Shown piece by piece: positions 33,240 through 43,382 of a stretch of 64,000 nt of DNA. This DNA comes from Apiosordaria backusii (Eukaryota > Ascomycota > Sordariomycetes > Sordariales > Lasiosphaeriaceae). Numbering within the stretch: position 1 is the first letter of the stretch; the number at the start of each line of letters is the position of its first letter. The stretch lies in the NCBI GenBank assembly GCA_030549205.1, contig JAUKTV010000011.1:806001-870000 (forward strand), given 5' to 3'. Below the pieces are notes generated by a model that worked only from the letters and a program-made list of their open reading frames with translations, did not search any database and was not told the DNA's origin. A program made the position numbers and the translations under genes.

Positions 33240-33687
33240 GTCTCATACGGAGAGGCACTCGTAATAAAAAGGACGCCGATTGATACTATACTGGAAGGCT
33301 TTTTTGGGCTGTCAATATGTCATAGTTGTTCAGCGTTTTTTATCAGGGTATCGCTGCACGTCGGAACGTCAGAAAAACAGCGGTAGAGAACTTTTTTTTA
33401 CCTATCTAGAAACCTACACGTGGTCCATAAACTCCAGATACTGGCTTCCATGGGCGTGTTGACGTTGACAACCTTCAACCAAATCAAGTGTGATCTGGTA
33501 AAGTCTTGGCAGGGGTTCAGATCGAGCCGCCTTGTTTCAACGGCTTCAACCGTTCCAATGAATGACGCACATGGCTTTGTGAGCAATCTCTCCGCCGGTC
33601 CCCCATATTTGATGAATATCCACCCTTTCACACTCACGTAGACTACACCTAGTCTTTCCATACAGCCTCATCAAATCCCGTCTCAAA
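33240..33687. other. Intergenic, promoter of the SDR-like gene
   Basis: About 450 bp between two plus-strand genes. It shows no coding evidence; 3' and 5' untranslated regions are expected. Confidence 0.4.
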
Positions 33688-34519
33688 ATGTCCCAACCCT
33701 GGATCCTCCTCACCCCTTCCACCCGCGGCATCTCCCACTCCCTCCTCCACCACCTCCTCCGCTCCACCCCCCCTTCCATCCCCATCCTAGCCACTGTTCG
33801 CACCCCCTCCTTGCCATCCTCCTACCCAAAATCAGACCGTTTACACCTCGTAAACCTCGACGTAAAAGATGAACCCTCCATACAATCCGCCGCGGCAAAA
33901 GCAAGCGAATTATTCCCAAGGGATACCCACCACCTCCACCTGGCACTGACACTCCCGGGGGTATTGCTAACACCCCCAGAGAAATCAATATCTCAGATCA
34001 AAGAGGAGAATGTGATCGAGACACTGAGGGTAAACACCCTCGGCCCGCTAATGCTGATGAAGCACTTCTCGGTGTTCCTCCCCAAAAAGGCGACCGAGAT
34101 AGCCCCAGAACCGAGCTTACCGGGTCATGCGACTTGGTATGTACCCCCCTTTCCCAATCTTGTTAAATAATAATGTTGATAATGTGTAGGATGTCTGTTT
34201 CTGCAAGAGTAGGAAGCACCACAGACAACCGCCTCGGGGGTGGTACTCCTACCGCCTGTCCAAATCCGCCCTCAACTCCACCATCAAAACCTTCGACTTG
34301 GAACTTGCCCAAAAATCCGCCGGGAAGGCAATAGCAGTAGGGTACCACCCCGGCACAGTCAAAACGGACCTCTCTCACGATTTCTGGGAGGGTGTTCCAG
34401 ACGATAAGCTCTTCTCTCCAGACGACGCAGCAGCCAAATTATGGAATGTAACCACCAACCTAAACACTAAACAAAGGGGAAAAGTGTGGGATTGGAAAGG
34501 GGAGGAGGTGCCCCCTTGA
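33688..34519 (+). pseudogene. Short-chain dehydrogenase (C-factor-like), frameshifted
   Basis: Exon 1 (33688-34136) starts at an ATG and has an SDR cofactor-binding motif variant TPSTRGIS and VNTLGPLMLM. Intron 34137-34189 (GTATGT...TGTGTAG) joins to a second exon reading MSVSARVGSTTDNRLGG. The frame must then shift by one base at the G run 34236-34240 to continue as WYSYRLSKSALN with the catalytic Tyr-X3-Lys, through VGYHPGTVKTDLS to a stop at 34519. Five G are present where six would keep the family sequence in frame. The gene is either a recent pseudogene or the run is a base-call or assembly error. As written, the catalytic Tyr/Lys would not be translated. Confidence 0.7.
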
Positions 34520-34668
34520 GAATATTAATGATACAAGAAATAGATAGGATTGTTTTTGTGTAATACCTCAAACGCCCGGCTTTAAGCTAGATACTAGTAC
34601 GTCGATACATAAGAAACCCAACAAGGGAGGGCCGGCCTGCCTGGACGATGACCACCCTGCGAAAGAAC

Positions 34669-35949
34669 TCAAAGAGCCACATCCTGAAAGGAAGATCCGT
34701 CTCCAGGTGACTTCTTCCCTGCATCTTTCTCTGCTTCTTCCTTCTCGTCGGTGCTTTTCCTGTCTTCGTCACTATTACTCCCCTCTCCGTCGTCATCGTC
34801 TTCTTCAACAGTTGGTTGCTTAGGCCGTGAAGCAAGCTCTTTTTGATCTCGCTCATCCGTCAGTATCTTTTGCTCGTCTTGTGCCGCCCTCTTCTCCTCG
34901 TCCTTCTCGGCATCCTCGTGTTCGTCCTCCTCACTGTCACTGGAACTAGACTCGACACCATCTCCCTGTTCCTTCGCCTCCGCCCCAGAAGGAGCACTCA
35001 CGCCCGCGGCAGCTGGCTCATCAGCCGGTGGCTGCGGAGGCAAATCCTTCTGCTGTTGCTGAGGAGCAGGAACAGGAGAAGCCGCCGCCGCCGTCACAGG
35101 CGTCTCATAACTCCCCGGCCCAACCCTAGCAGCGTCCAAATAAAACTTGGTCACCCCCAAAATCCTCCCCCCTCTCTCACAAGCATCCACCCACTCTGGC
35201 CGCACAACCGGGATGTTCATCTCATTCGCCTTCTCCCATTGTATCCCCCTCCCCTCCGTCGTCACGAAATGCGTGGTATCAATCCTCACCCCGTCCACAA
35301 TCTTGGCTCCAATCCTCTCCACCGCTGCCGTCAGCCCTTCCTTGACAACAGCTGGCATGATACCCATGGTGATTGTAATACCGCTTAGATCGGTCATTTT
35401 GTGCGTTCTGACTGTCACGCGCTGGCTGGCGAAGGTGCCGGCGGTTGTGCGGAGGACGAGGTGGAAGGTGTATTCCGTGTCGACGGCCAGACCGCTGATT
35501 TTGGTGGTGTGCATAGAGAGGGGCTTGGGGATGTTGCCTGCTTTTTGGCCGTTGCGGTAGAGGGCCAGGGAAATGAGGTCGGCGGTTGCGAGCTGGATGG
35601 GGTCCCATTCTAGCACGACGCTGGTCTGGGTCGCGTTGCGGCAGCGGAGGACGGGAGGGGCGGGGGTGGAGGAGCCGAAGGAGGAGAGGATCGAGTCTTG
35701 GAGGGAGCGGAAGGCGCGCTCGGCTTGGGCTTCGGAGGCTTTGTTGCGCGCGACGTTGATGTCGACGATGGAGCCGGAGGAGATGTCGGGGGGGAGGAGG
35801 ATGGAGGGGAATTCAATCTGAATAAGGAGGTTGGTCAGGGGGTTGCGCTGAAGGGATGCGAAGAAGGGAAATCATACCAGTCGCTTGTCAGGGGTTAGCA
35901 GAACTGTGACGCCAGCGTCGACCTTGCCGACTGTGAGGGAGACGAGCAT
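34669..35949 (-). CDS. chs5: CHS5-type exomer component (FN3-BRCT protein)
   Basis: Chs5 is the core of the exomer coat that exports cargo such as chitin synthase from the trans-Golgi. Two exons, 35878-35949 and 34669-35817, give about 406 aa. The N terminus MLVSLTVGKVDAGVTVLLT matches the Chs5 dimerization region. An FN3 domain (about residues 75-160, LEWDPIQLATADLISLALYR) precedes a BRCT domain (about 165-255, AVERIGAKIVDG, WVDACERGG). The last 130 residues are acidic and Lys/Glu/Asp-rich, as in other family members. Its 3' end converges on the broken SDR gene 149 bp away. Confidence 0.9.
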
Positions 35950-36252
35950 TGTCGCGATTCTGTTTTCTTTGAGCTCAGGAGGGTACTGAGTTGGCGCAGC
36001 GGCGTATCCGAAGAATCCAAGGCTTCCAATTGCAAGTTGATGCTCGGGATTCGGATCGCTGGGGTGCCCTGGATGCTCTGGTTTGAGGTTTGGGAAGCTC
36101 TGGAAGCTCTGGGTGGACTTGGATGAATGTCGAGTTCCACCTTTGACGTATGGACGCTAAGCCCGAAATGCTCACCTTGTGGCTTGGCATCTTGAAGCAC
36201 CCTCCCACCAAGCTCTAAACTGACGACTATAATACACTTTTTGTACATACAA
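35950..36252. other. Intergenic, CHS5 promoter
   Basis: About 300 bp between two minus-strand genes. This is the CHS5 promoter plus the 3' UTR of the next gene. No other feature seen. Confidence 0.4.
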
Positions 36253-36987
36253 CTACATGATAGTGAACCCCTCTGGCTTCTGAGCTTTAGGCTTGCGGAC
36301 ATTTGGCTTCTGAAAATTTGTCTTCTGAACCTTTGGCTGCTGGACCCTTCGTGGGTAGCCAGGCACCTGGACGCAATTCGGGAGGATCTGATATTTGACC
36401 AGAGCAGCCAAGTAATCAACCAGGTTGGACCACTCGAGGTTCAACAAGGACTTTGGTGACCATATGACGAGCCTCATCGTCCCGTAGATGACTCTGCCGC
36501 TCCCATCCAGCGCCGTCCCGTCAGCCTCAAAGCCGTGGGCTTTTATGGCGGCCTTGATAGCAGCCATTACTTTGCACTCGGCCTGGCGGCGCATCACAGC
36601 AGTCCCGCCGTCGGTAGCAACTGCAGTTGCATAGAGCCATAGCGGCCTGTTGAGCTTCCACTCGTAGCAGCGCCAGAGGATCTTCTTGGTCAGAGGATGT
36701 TCTTGGTGAACTAAGTATTGCTCATGCTGTTGATCAAAAGCATGCGTTCGGCAGGCCTGAACACGCAAGATGGTGAGTTTGGTTTGTTTCGGGACTGTCT
36801 TGACAGCATCAATGGGGTAGATTTTGTGCTGTGTGGCGAAGTCTTTGACCGTTGTGCTTGTCTCCCAGCTTATTGAACTCGGTAGTTTCCACTTTGTTAC
36901 GCCTTGTAGAGTGCTGTAAGCTCGAGATACCAATGGCGGGATGAGAGCAGTGTAAGTCGATGCGGCGCGGCACACTGCCCGTTCCAT
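36253..36987 (-). CDS. Small orphan protein, possibly mitochondrial
   Basis: A single-exon frame of 244 aa from an ATG at 36987. The N terminus is basic and Ser/Ala-rich with few acidic residues (MERAVCRAASTYTALIPP), compatible with a mitochondrial presequence. No family recognised. The core has mixed structure with several Trp/Tyr residues. The C terminus is a short degenerate repeat on QK.N.RKP (KVQKTNFQKPNVRKPKAQKP). It shares a roughly 520 bp divergent promoter with eIF1A. The function is unknown. Confidence 0.6.
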   Translation of the reverse strand: MERAVCRAASTYTALIPPLVSRAYSTLQGVTKWKLPSSISWETSTTVKDFATQHKIYPIDAVKTVPKQTKLTILRVQACRTHAFDQQHEQYLVHQEHPLTKKILWRCYEWKLNRPLWLYATAVATDGGTAVMRRQAECKVMAAIKAAIKAHGFEADGTALDGSGRVIYGTMRLVIWSPKSLLNLEWSNLVDYLAALVKYQILPNCVQVPGYPRRVQQPKVQKTNFQKPNVRKPKAQKPEGFTIM

Positions 36988-37507
36988 GCTGAGAATGATG
37001 TTGAGTCACTCGTAACTGTGGCTGGCGTCCCCCAGCACAGAAAATGAACAGAATCTGGGTGTGACAGATATATCTCCGCTCACAAAGGCATTCCGTTAAC
37101 TTTTGCTTTGGCGTTTATCCCATCTATACAGCCCTCGTGCTCGTAAGCATTGTCGGTAGGTATTGTCTCGGAAGCTTGGTTGGTTTGGAGGCACTGTGTT
37201 TCAAACGTAAAAAGAAGTCTTAGGAGCCACAATGGCAACAATTCGCTGCGTGCGCCACTGTTGCCCCCACTTTTTGAAGTGCACGTACCCAATCAGCGGC
37301 AAACTGAAAAACAAGCTCTATTGGTATAAACCGCCCACGCTGCCCCTCCCTCCTACCCAGCGCTTCCCTCGAACCCAAAAGCATCGGTCATCGCTGCAGC
37401 AATTTGCCAGCCCAAAAACAACCAAGTTCTTGCATCGCCGAGAACTCGACCGCACACCGATACCCATCACATATCCCGTCATTCAGCCAAGCGCTTGAAC
37501 AGCCAAC
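36988..37507. promoter_or_regulatory. Divergent promoter with CCAAT and TATA-like boxes upstream of eIF1A
   Basis: A CCAATCA motif (37289-37295) and a TATAAA (37325-37330) lie about 220 and 180 bp upstream of the eIF1A start, followed by a C/T-rich run (CGCTGCCCCTCCCTCC). CCAAT binds the HAP/CBC complex in fungi. The same interval also serves the minus-strand orphan. Confidence 0.45.
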
Positions 37508-38238
37508 ATGCCTAAGAACAAGGGAAAGGGAGGCAAGAACAGACGTAGAGGAAAGAACGAGAACGAGTGCGTGGTTACCCCTCCATCTTTTTTTTGTGTC
37601 GCGCCCATCAAGCAAGCCGCTAACCTGTATCGCATCGCAGCAATGAGAAGCGCGAACTCACATTCAAGGAGGACGGCCAAGAATACGCCCAGGTCCTGAA
37701 GATGTTGGGCAACGGCAGACTCGAGGCCATGGTAAGCACAGCAAACACCAGTTCCCACATCCCACTTTTCCTCCCCCTCCCCTGGCTCGGACCCGATCCA
37801 ACCAGCCCAACCGGCCGAGTGAAATAACGAAACTGACATCTATTCTTTCTTGCGACAGTGCTTCGACGGTGTCAAGCGTCTCGGTCTTATTCGTGGCAAG
37901 CTCAGGAAAAAGATCTGGATCAACAACGGCGACATCATTCTCGTCTCTCTCCGCGAGTACCAAGATGAGAAGGGTGACGTTATCCTCAAGTACAATGCCG
38001 ATGAGGCTCGTTCTCTGTACGTTTCCTCCATTTCCCTATTAACTAGGCCCCAAATCACTAACAACCCCCCAGCAAGGCCTACGGCGAGCTCCCCGACACA
38101 GCCAAGATCAACGAGACCGACACCTTCGGCCCCGGCGAGGATGGCGACTGCGGCTTCGAGTTCGACGAGGACCGCGACAGCGAAGATGAGGGCGGTGCCG
38201 CCGGCAACAGCAAGGAAATCGAGATTGATGACATTTGA
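37508..38238 (+). CDS. tif11: Translation initiation factor eIF1A
   Basis: eIF1A binds the small ribosomal subunit A site and promotes scanning and start-codon recognition in the cytoplasm. Four exons are inferred: 37508-37566, 37641-37731, 37859-38016 and 38073-38238, giving 157 aa, normal for the family. The N terminus MPKNKGKGGKNRRRGKNEN is near-universal. It is followed by the OB-fold with RELTFKEDGQEYAQVLKML, GNGRLEAMCFDGVKRL and RGKLRKKIWINNGD. The acidic C-terminal tail ends in EIEIDDI. Every junction is phase-consistent and splits conserved blocks. Identification is certain; exon coordinates are very likely exact. Confidence 0.97.
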
Positions 38239-39398
38239 GAAACGTCATCCAAAAAATCTCGTCAGATATTGGCAAAAAATCACATAGTATTTCACGCTTT
38301 GAGGCGGGGCGCACCCTTCCTACCTTTTTTCTACTCCAGGGAAAAAGGCTGTGGAAGCACAAAACTGTCTTCTCTCTCAAACCTTGGTTAGTTGTTCTTT
38401 CCTGACAGCAGGCCAAGGTCCCCGACAGTTGGTATTGACCTCGTTTTAAATGTGTGGAAAAGTTGTTGATAGCAGGAGGAGAGGAAAGGAGCGGAGATGG
38501 TTCCGTGATGGGAGAGACGTCATGAGCCAGATCTATCTCGGTGTAATGGAGATAATGACTAAAGAAACTTTGCGCGTTTGTCTTGACTGACTGCTTAGCT
38601 TGCACTTTTGTTTTAAATGGTTGTCAAATCAATCAAAAAGCGTGGGAATATATACTGCCTAGGCTGGCAAAAGAATTCTTTGAAGCAACTGAACCTTTGT
38701 TTCTCTCTGCCTCGTTTGTGATCACATATATGTGCTCTCGGGCCTTTGATATCTGAGTAATCAACATAAACAGGCAGGTTTGAAGCACTCGTGGAAGGTG
38801 TCCTTCATGATCAAAATCAACCTTTTGCTCAATAGTATCGTTTTCATTCTACATCCTTCCGATGTACATACATACCTCCCTGGCTCTCCCCTCTTTTTGA
38901 ATCAGTGGTATCCCTTTTTGCCCAGTCGCTTCCATTTCACACACCTTCTCATTTTCTCTTTCATACCGCAAAGCTGCCTTTTTTTTTAAAATCCATCAAG
39001 TAAATGCCAAATCAATCCTCGTAGAACCAGCAAGCCAGCCCTCTCTCTCTCGTTTCACTCAACCATGTAGATAAAATGCGAGCACCAGGAACTAGTGGTT
39101 CAATACTTCTTCTTTAAAAAGCTAACATTCAATAATGACTTCCTTTTCTTCTTTTTCTGGTAGTCTCTTCCGTCTTTTCCTATCTCTACCTCCCAATCAA
39201 CCAACCTTGTGTGTGTGCATTTTTTGACATCTCCTCAATCCCCTTGTAACACATCTTGTATCCCTTCCTTTCTTTCTTTCCTTCTTTCAAACCCACCCTG
39301 ATACTCCACGCTCCTCCTGCTCTTTTCTACCGAAAACTCCACGTCAAAGCCATACATACACACAACTCCACATCCCATCCTACCCCTCAATCTTGCCT
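38239..39398. other. Convergent 3' intergenic region of eIF1A and Las17
   Basis: About 1.16 kb of T- and C-rich sequence with homopolymer and CTTT runs (TTTCTTTCTTTCCTTCTTTC near 39270). No gene-like frame. It presumably contains both 3' UTRs. Confidence 0.45.
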
Positions 39399-41554
39399 TT
39401 ACCAATCATCCCCATCGTCTTCATCATCTGCAAGCCACTCATGTCAGTACCTATATCGCCATAACGTCACGATTAGAAAGGGAAACTTACCACTCCGACT
39501 AACTTTCTCCTTCCTCTTCTGCAACGCCGCAGCCAACGCATCAGCCATCCCACCCCCACCAGCACCAGCAGCAGCGCCCACCCCAGCAGGCGGCAGCCCG
39601 CTCCCATGAGGTCCAGTATCGCTTCCACCCCCAACTTGCGCCCCGGAACGATCCCGAATCTGGGTCCTGTCCACCTTTTTGAGGGCTCTGATGCCACCTG
39701 CCCCGCGGATACCATCCAGCAGCGCTCCACGTCCTGGATCGCCTGATGGGAGGGCCGGTGCTGGAACACTTGATGAATACCCCGAATCGCGATTTGGAGG
39801 CGGTGGTGGGGGAGGGATTCCTCCTGCTGGAGGCGGGGGAGGAGGAGGGGGAGGAGGGGGGACGCCGCCCATTCCTGGTCCTGGCGGAGGAGGAGGGGGT
39901 GGAGGTGGTGGAGGAGCACCGCCTGATGGGGGCAGTGGTGGTGCTGGAGGTGCGCTTGATGCCGGGAGCGGAGGGGGAGGTGGCGCGTGTGATGAGGGAA
40001 GAGGAGGAGGGGGTGGTGCGTGAGATGAGGGCAGAGGTGGCGGCGGGGGCGCATTTGAAGCCGGCAATGGTGGTGGAGGCGGGGCGTTGGATGATGGCAG
40101 CGGAGGGGCTGGGCTTCTACCCGGCAACGAAGGAGGCGGCCGAGAATTCATAGGCGGAAGAGGAGGCGCGCTTGAAGCCGGAGCCTTGGGAGGCAGCGGT
40201 GGAGGCGGGGCCTGTGCCGGTGCAACATTTCTCGATGGAGGAGGGGGAGGAACAGCGCCGCGACTGGGGGGGGGAGGCGGGACGTTCCGCTGACCAGCAA
40301 AGGGTGGAGGAACGGCATGTCGGTGTGCCGGCTCGCCATCCTCGATGGGCGTCTTCGGCGGCCGAGGCGGCGGCGGGGGTCCAGGAGCTGGAGCTGCTGG
40401 TACAGATCGAACCGGCTCAATGCGCGCAAACTTGCCAGCGTCCGCGATGGGCGGGGGAACGGCGAATCGTGGCCGGGAAGGAAGAGGGGGTGTGTCTTCT
40501 CGTGGCGGTGTTGGCTCACGCTCGACCGGCGCATCCAGTTTGTTGGCTGACCTTCTCGGAGCAGGTGGAGGGGGTGGAGCTGGCCCTCTCCTGGGGGCCG
40601 GGGGCGCTGGAGGTGCCGACGGAGCTTCAACCACGGGACGCGCTACTGGGGGAGGCGGCGGAGGTGCTCTCAGTCCTGCCCCTGATCCATTTACTGGGGG
40701 TGGCGGTGGAGGAGGAGGAGGTGCCGAAACTGGTTCACTCGCTTGATTTGCCTGCTGCTCTTTGAGGAAATCGATGATAAAGTCCTGGTTGTCCTGAATG
40801 AAATCGTCCGTGAGACCCTGCGCCTTCAAATCGTCTCCAAAATGCTCTCTCCATAGCGGGTCAAATGCGTCCAGCGTAGCAAACGCAGAAGGGGGCGGTG
40901 CCAAAACTGGCGGCGCATTGTATCCATTGACACTCCCAGATCTGTTATTTCTCGTAGAGGTAGTAGGTGCGCGCGGCGAATCAGGCGGAGTGGGAGCAGA
41001 CGAGTGACGGTGACCAAAAAGGCCTCCAAGCAAGCCGTGATGATGCTTGTGCGGGGCAACTTGCGCCGAGCCTCCAAACGGTGTCTTCTGTGTTGCCTTG
41101 CTTGCGTTCTTTTCCCGGTCATTCATCTTCTTCAAGAACTGTTTAGCCTCTTTTTCGTCCACAAAAGACAACCCAGCCAGACATTCCTCCAACTCAAAGG
41201 TGTGGAAAAAGACGCGGTCTTGGTTGTAGCTCCATGTGTCGAAGATCTCTTGGTCCCAAATGACACCTCTGTTTCCGGGCTGTCCGGCTGTCAGTAACGC
41301 GCTCTAGAAGAACATCGTCTCATCGGTCCCCGAGAGTTGCCTACCGAGATGTCCACCATCTTCAGCCAGTATGTGTTGCCGACTAAATCATTTGCCAGCA
41401 CCACAGCACCCTGTAGCCCCGTGTATGTCCATTTCGACCGATTTGGATACGCTACGTAGAGACGAGCAATGGCAACGGCCTGAATTTTGTTTGTCTGCTT
41501 GGGTACATGGCGCTTGACGGTTTCCTTGTCGTCGTCATTCAAAATTGAGGGCAT
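39399..41554 (-). CDS. las17: WASP homologue Las17 (Arp2/3 activator)
   Basis: Las17/WASP activates Arp2/3 to nucleate branched actin at endocytic sites and hyphal tips. Three exons are inferred: 41345-41554, 39491-41279 and 39399-39427, giving 675 aa. The N-terminal WH1/EVH1 domain contains YTGLQGAVVL and, across the first junction, PGNRGVIWDQEIFDTWSYNQ. It is followed by a long polyproline region with many PPPPLP and APPPPP runs that bind SH3 proteins and profilin. A WH2 motif (GALLDGIRGAGGIRALKKVD, about residues 585-605) follows. The last exon supplies the acidic A motif ending DDEDDGDDW. Skipping that exon would replace the acidic end with an unrelated tail. Confidence 0.95.
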
Positions 41555-42593
41555 CGCGGGGAAAAAGGGGGAGGTCGAGCTTCGGTGGTGGTCGGTGATT
41601 TCTCGCGGTCTTCGGTTGGTGGTAGTTCGAAAAGATAATCTAGTAAGTATTGTCCTTCCGGGCTCCAAAATGACACTTGCGAATCTTTGCAGGCAGCGGC
41701 CGTTGTTGCTCGGTTGGTGGTTTGGTCCGTGACTGAAAGCCTGATAGACGCAGCGAGGCGCTAATAAGGCACACCCAGAAACTCGGCGCTACCGTTCTTG
41801 TGCGCAGCAGAGCAGCCGTTGTCGTCAGCGAGTACGCAGCAGAGAGAGCGAGTCGCCGGTGCGGGTGCAGTAGTTGTTTTGCTGCACGGAATGGCGCCCA
41901 GAGCGTACAAAACAATGGCAAGACGGAGGGCGGATACGTCGGCTTGGTGGTGATGATTCTGGAAAGGCTGTTGCTGGCTGGGGGAGTTTCATTAAACGTT
42001 TGCTTGCATCACCAGGCTGCTGATTCAGGGAACCCTTGCAGGTATCCAGCGCAGTCTCCTTTGGAATGGCATGGCACTGTGGGTCAGCCACAGTGAGCAA
42101 AGAGGGGAACAGGGAATAAGATTAAACACCGCCACAGCTACCCAGCAGTTCCTGAACGTGAGGCCTTTGAGCGCCGCCTTTACGCATGTGAGAGAAAGAA
42201 TTCGAATTCTCCAGTTCAGGTGTCTTCACTGGTTCTCGGCCGTTTTTGTGTTTCACGACCTGCCAAACGGTAGCTTGAGAGCTCACATGCTGGTTGGGTC
42301 CTAGCTACAGGTGATCGGCGCTCTTTACGGACTGATTCACCCCACGGCCTTTACTGGTAGGCCAGGTGAGTTCCTCGTTATTGCGTTCCAACGGGTCACA
42401 TTCAGAAACGGTGATTCCGTAGAAGCCAGTAGCAAACATATCAGAACAAAATCATTTCATTGAAAGTTCGTAAAATTCGTCATTAAAACCAATACACGCA
42501 TAATAATACAGCCCGTCTAGGGATCCCTCTAAAAGTCAACCATGGACAACGAGTCTAGGAAAATAAGTCTAGGAAGATGACCGTCTAGTCCAT
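41555..42593. other. Intergenic, Las17 promoter
   Basis: About 1 kb between two minus-strand genes. It contains the Las17 upstream region and the 3' end of the next small gene. No gene-like frame. Confidence 0.4.
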
Positions 42594-42859
42594 TCACTTG
42601 TTGAGGTCCTTTGCCTTCTCGTGACGCTCCTCCTTCGTCCCCTCCTCCTGGGCGTCGAACTTGTCACTGATGACCGGCCCTGGGTTGGCAGAGTGAGCCT
42701 CTAGGACTTTCTTGGTCTCCTCGCTCAACTTCTGGAAGGTGCCCTATTCAAGAGGTTAGTGTTATGCTGTCCGCCACATCCATATTATTGGGGGTTGTGT
42801 ACCTTATCCTCCTTGTCATCGATGGGCTGGATGGAGAACTTCTTGTTGGATTCAGACAT
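42594..42859 (-). CDS. Small hydrophilic protein, 68 aa, unknown function
   Basis: Two exons, 42803-42859 (19 codons) and 42594-42743, are joined at phase 0 with GTACAC donor and AATAG acceptor, giving 68 aa. The protein begins MSESNKKFSIQPIDDKEDKG and continues with FQKLSEETKKVLEAHSANPG. It ends in a charged Glu/Lys-rich tail (KEERHEKAKDLNK). It is soluble, helical and without Cys or Trp. Codons are regular and the junction restores a coherent protein, so I consider it real. No function is assigned. It is divergent from XPF, sharing a 523 bp promoter. Confidence 0.65.
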
Positions 42860-43382
42860 GGTGATTGATGGTTTGGCTTGGTGACGTGCAGTTCGTGATG
42901 TTGCAGATAGCAGGGGTGTGTAAGTGGGGCAAGGGTTCTTGAGAGATGAAGTTGATATCTTTCTCGAAATCGTTGGACTTTGTGTGACTTGATAGGAAAA
43001 TGAAGGAGGAGGTTTGTGAGAAGAAGCAGCACCTTTGCTTGCCTTTTAAGAAGATTTCCTGGACTGGTAACACTTGAATTGAGCTGATGACCGGGAATGA
43101 CGATGACGTCGAGGGTCACGGGTTGGCGCGGCCTTCGGCGGTGTCTTTGGGGCGCTGTCCGTTATGAGTTAGTGCCCAGTTGAGCGATACGGGGGTACCC
43201 GTACTAACAACGACTTGCGGCTTTGTGTTACCAACCACATCTCACTCACCATTCCTCTCATCCACACCTTGATGCATGACAGCTCACCTTGTGGTACCAT
43301 TTTGAGGGCCACGGCGATGTTGTTTGAAGCGGTGTGAGAAGAAACTGAGAGCGAACACAGCAAGTCAGTAAACACGCCCCGC
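42860..43382. other. Divergent promoter of the small 68-aa gene and XPF
   Basis: About 520 bp between head-to-head genes. No strong motif was noted. Confidence 0.4.

Noticed and set aside
39679..40293. Glycine-rich plus-strand frames
   Set aside because: Antisense of the Las17 polyproline region (CCN on one strand reads as GGN on the other).
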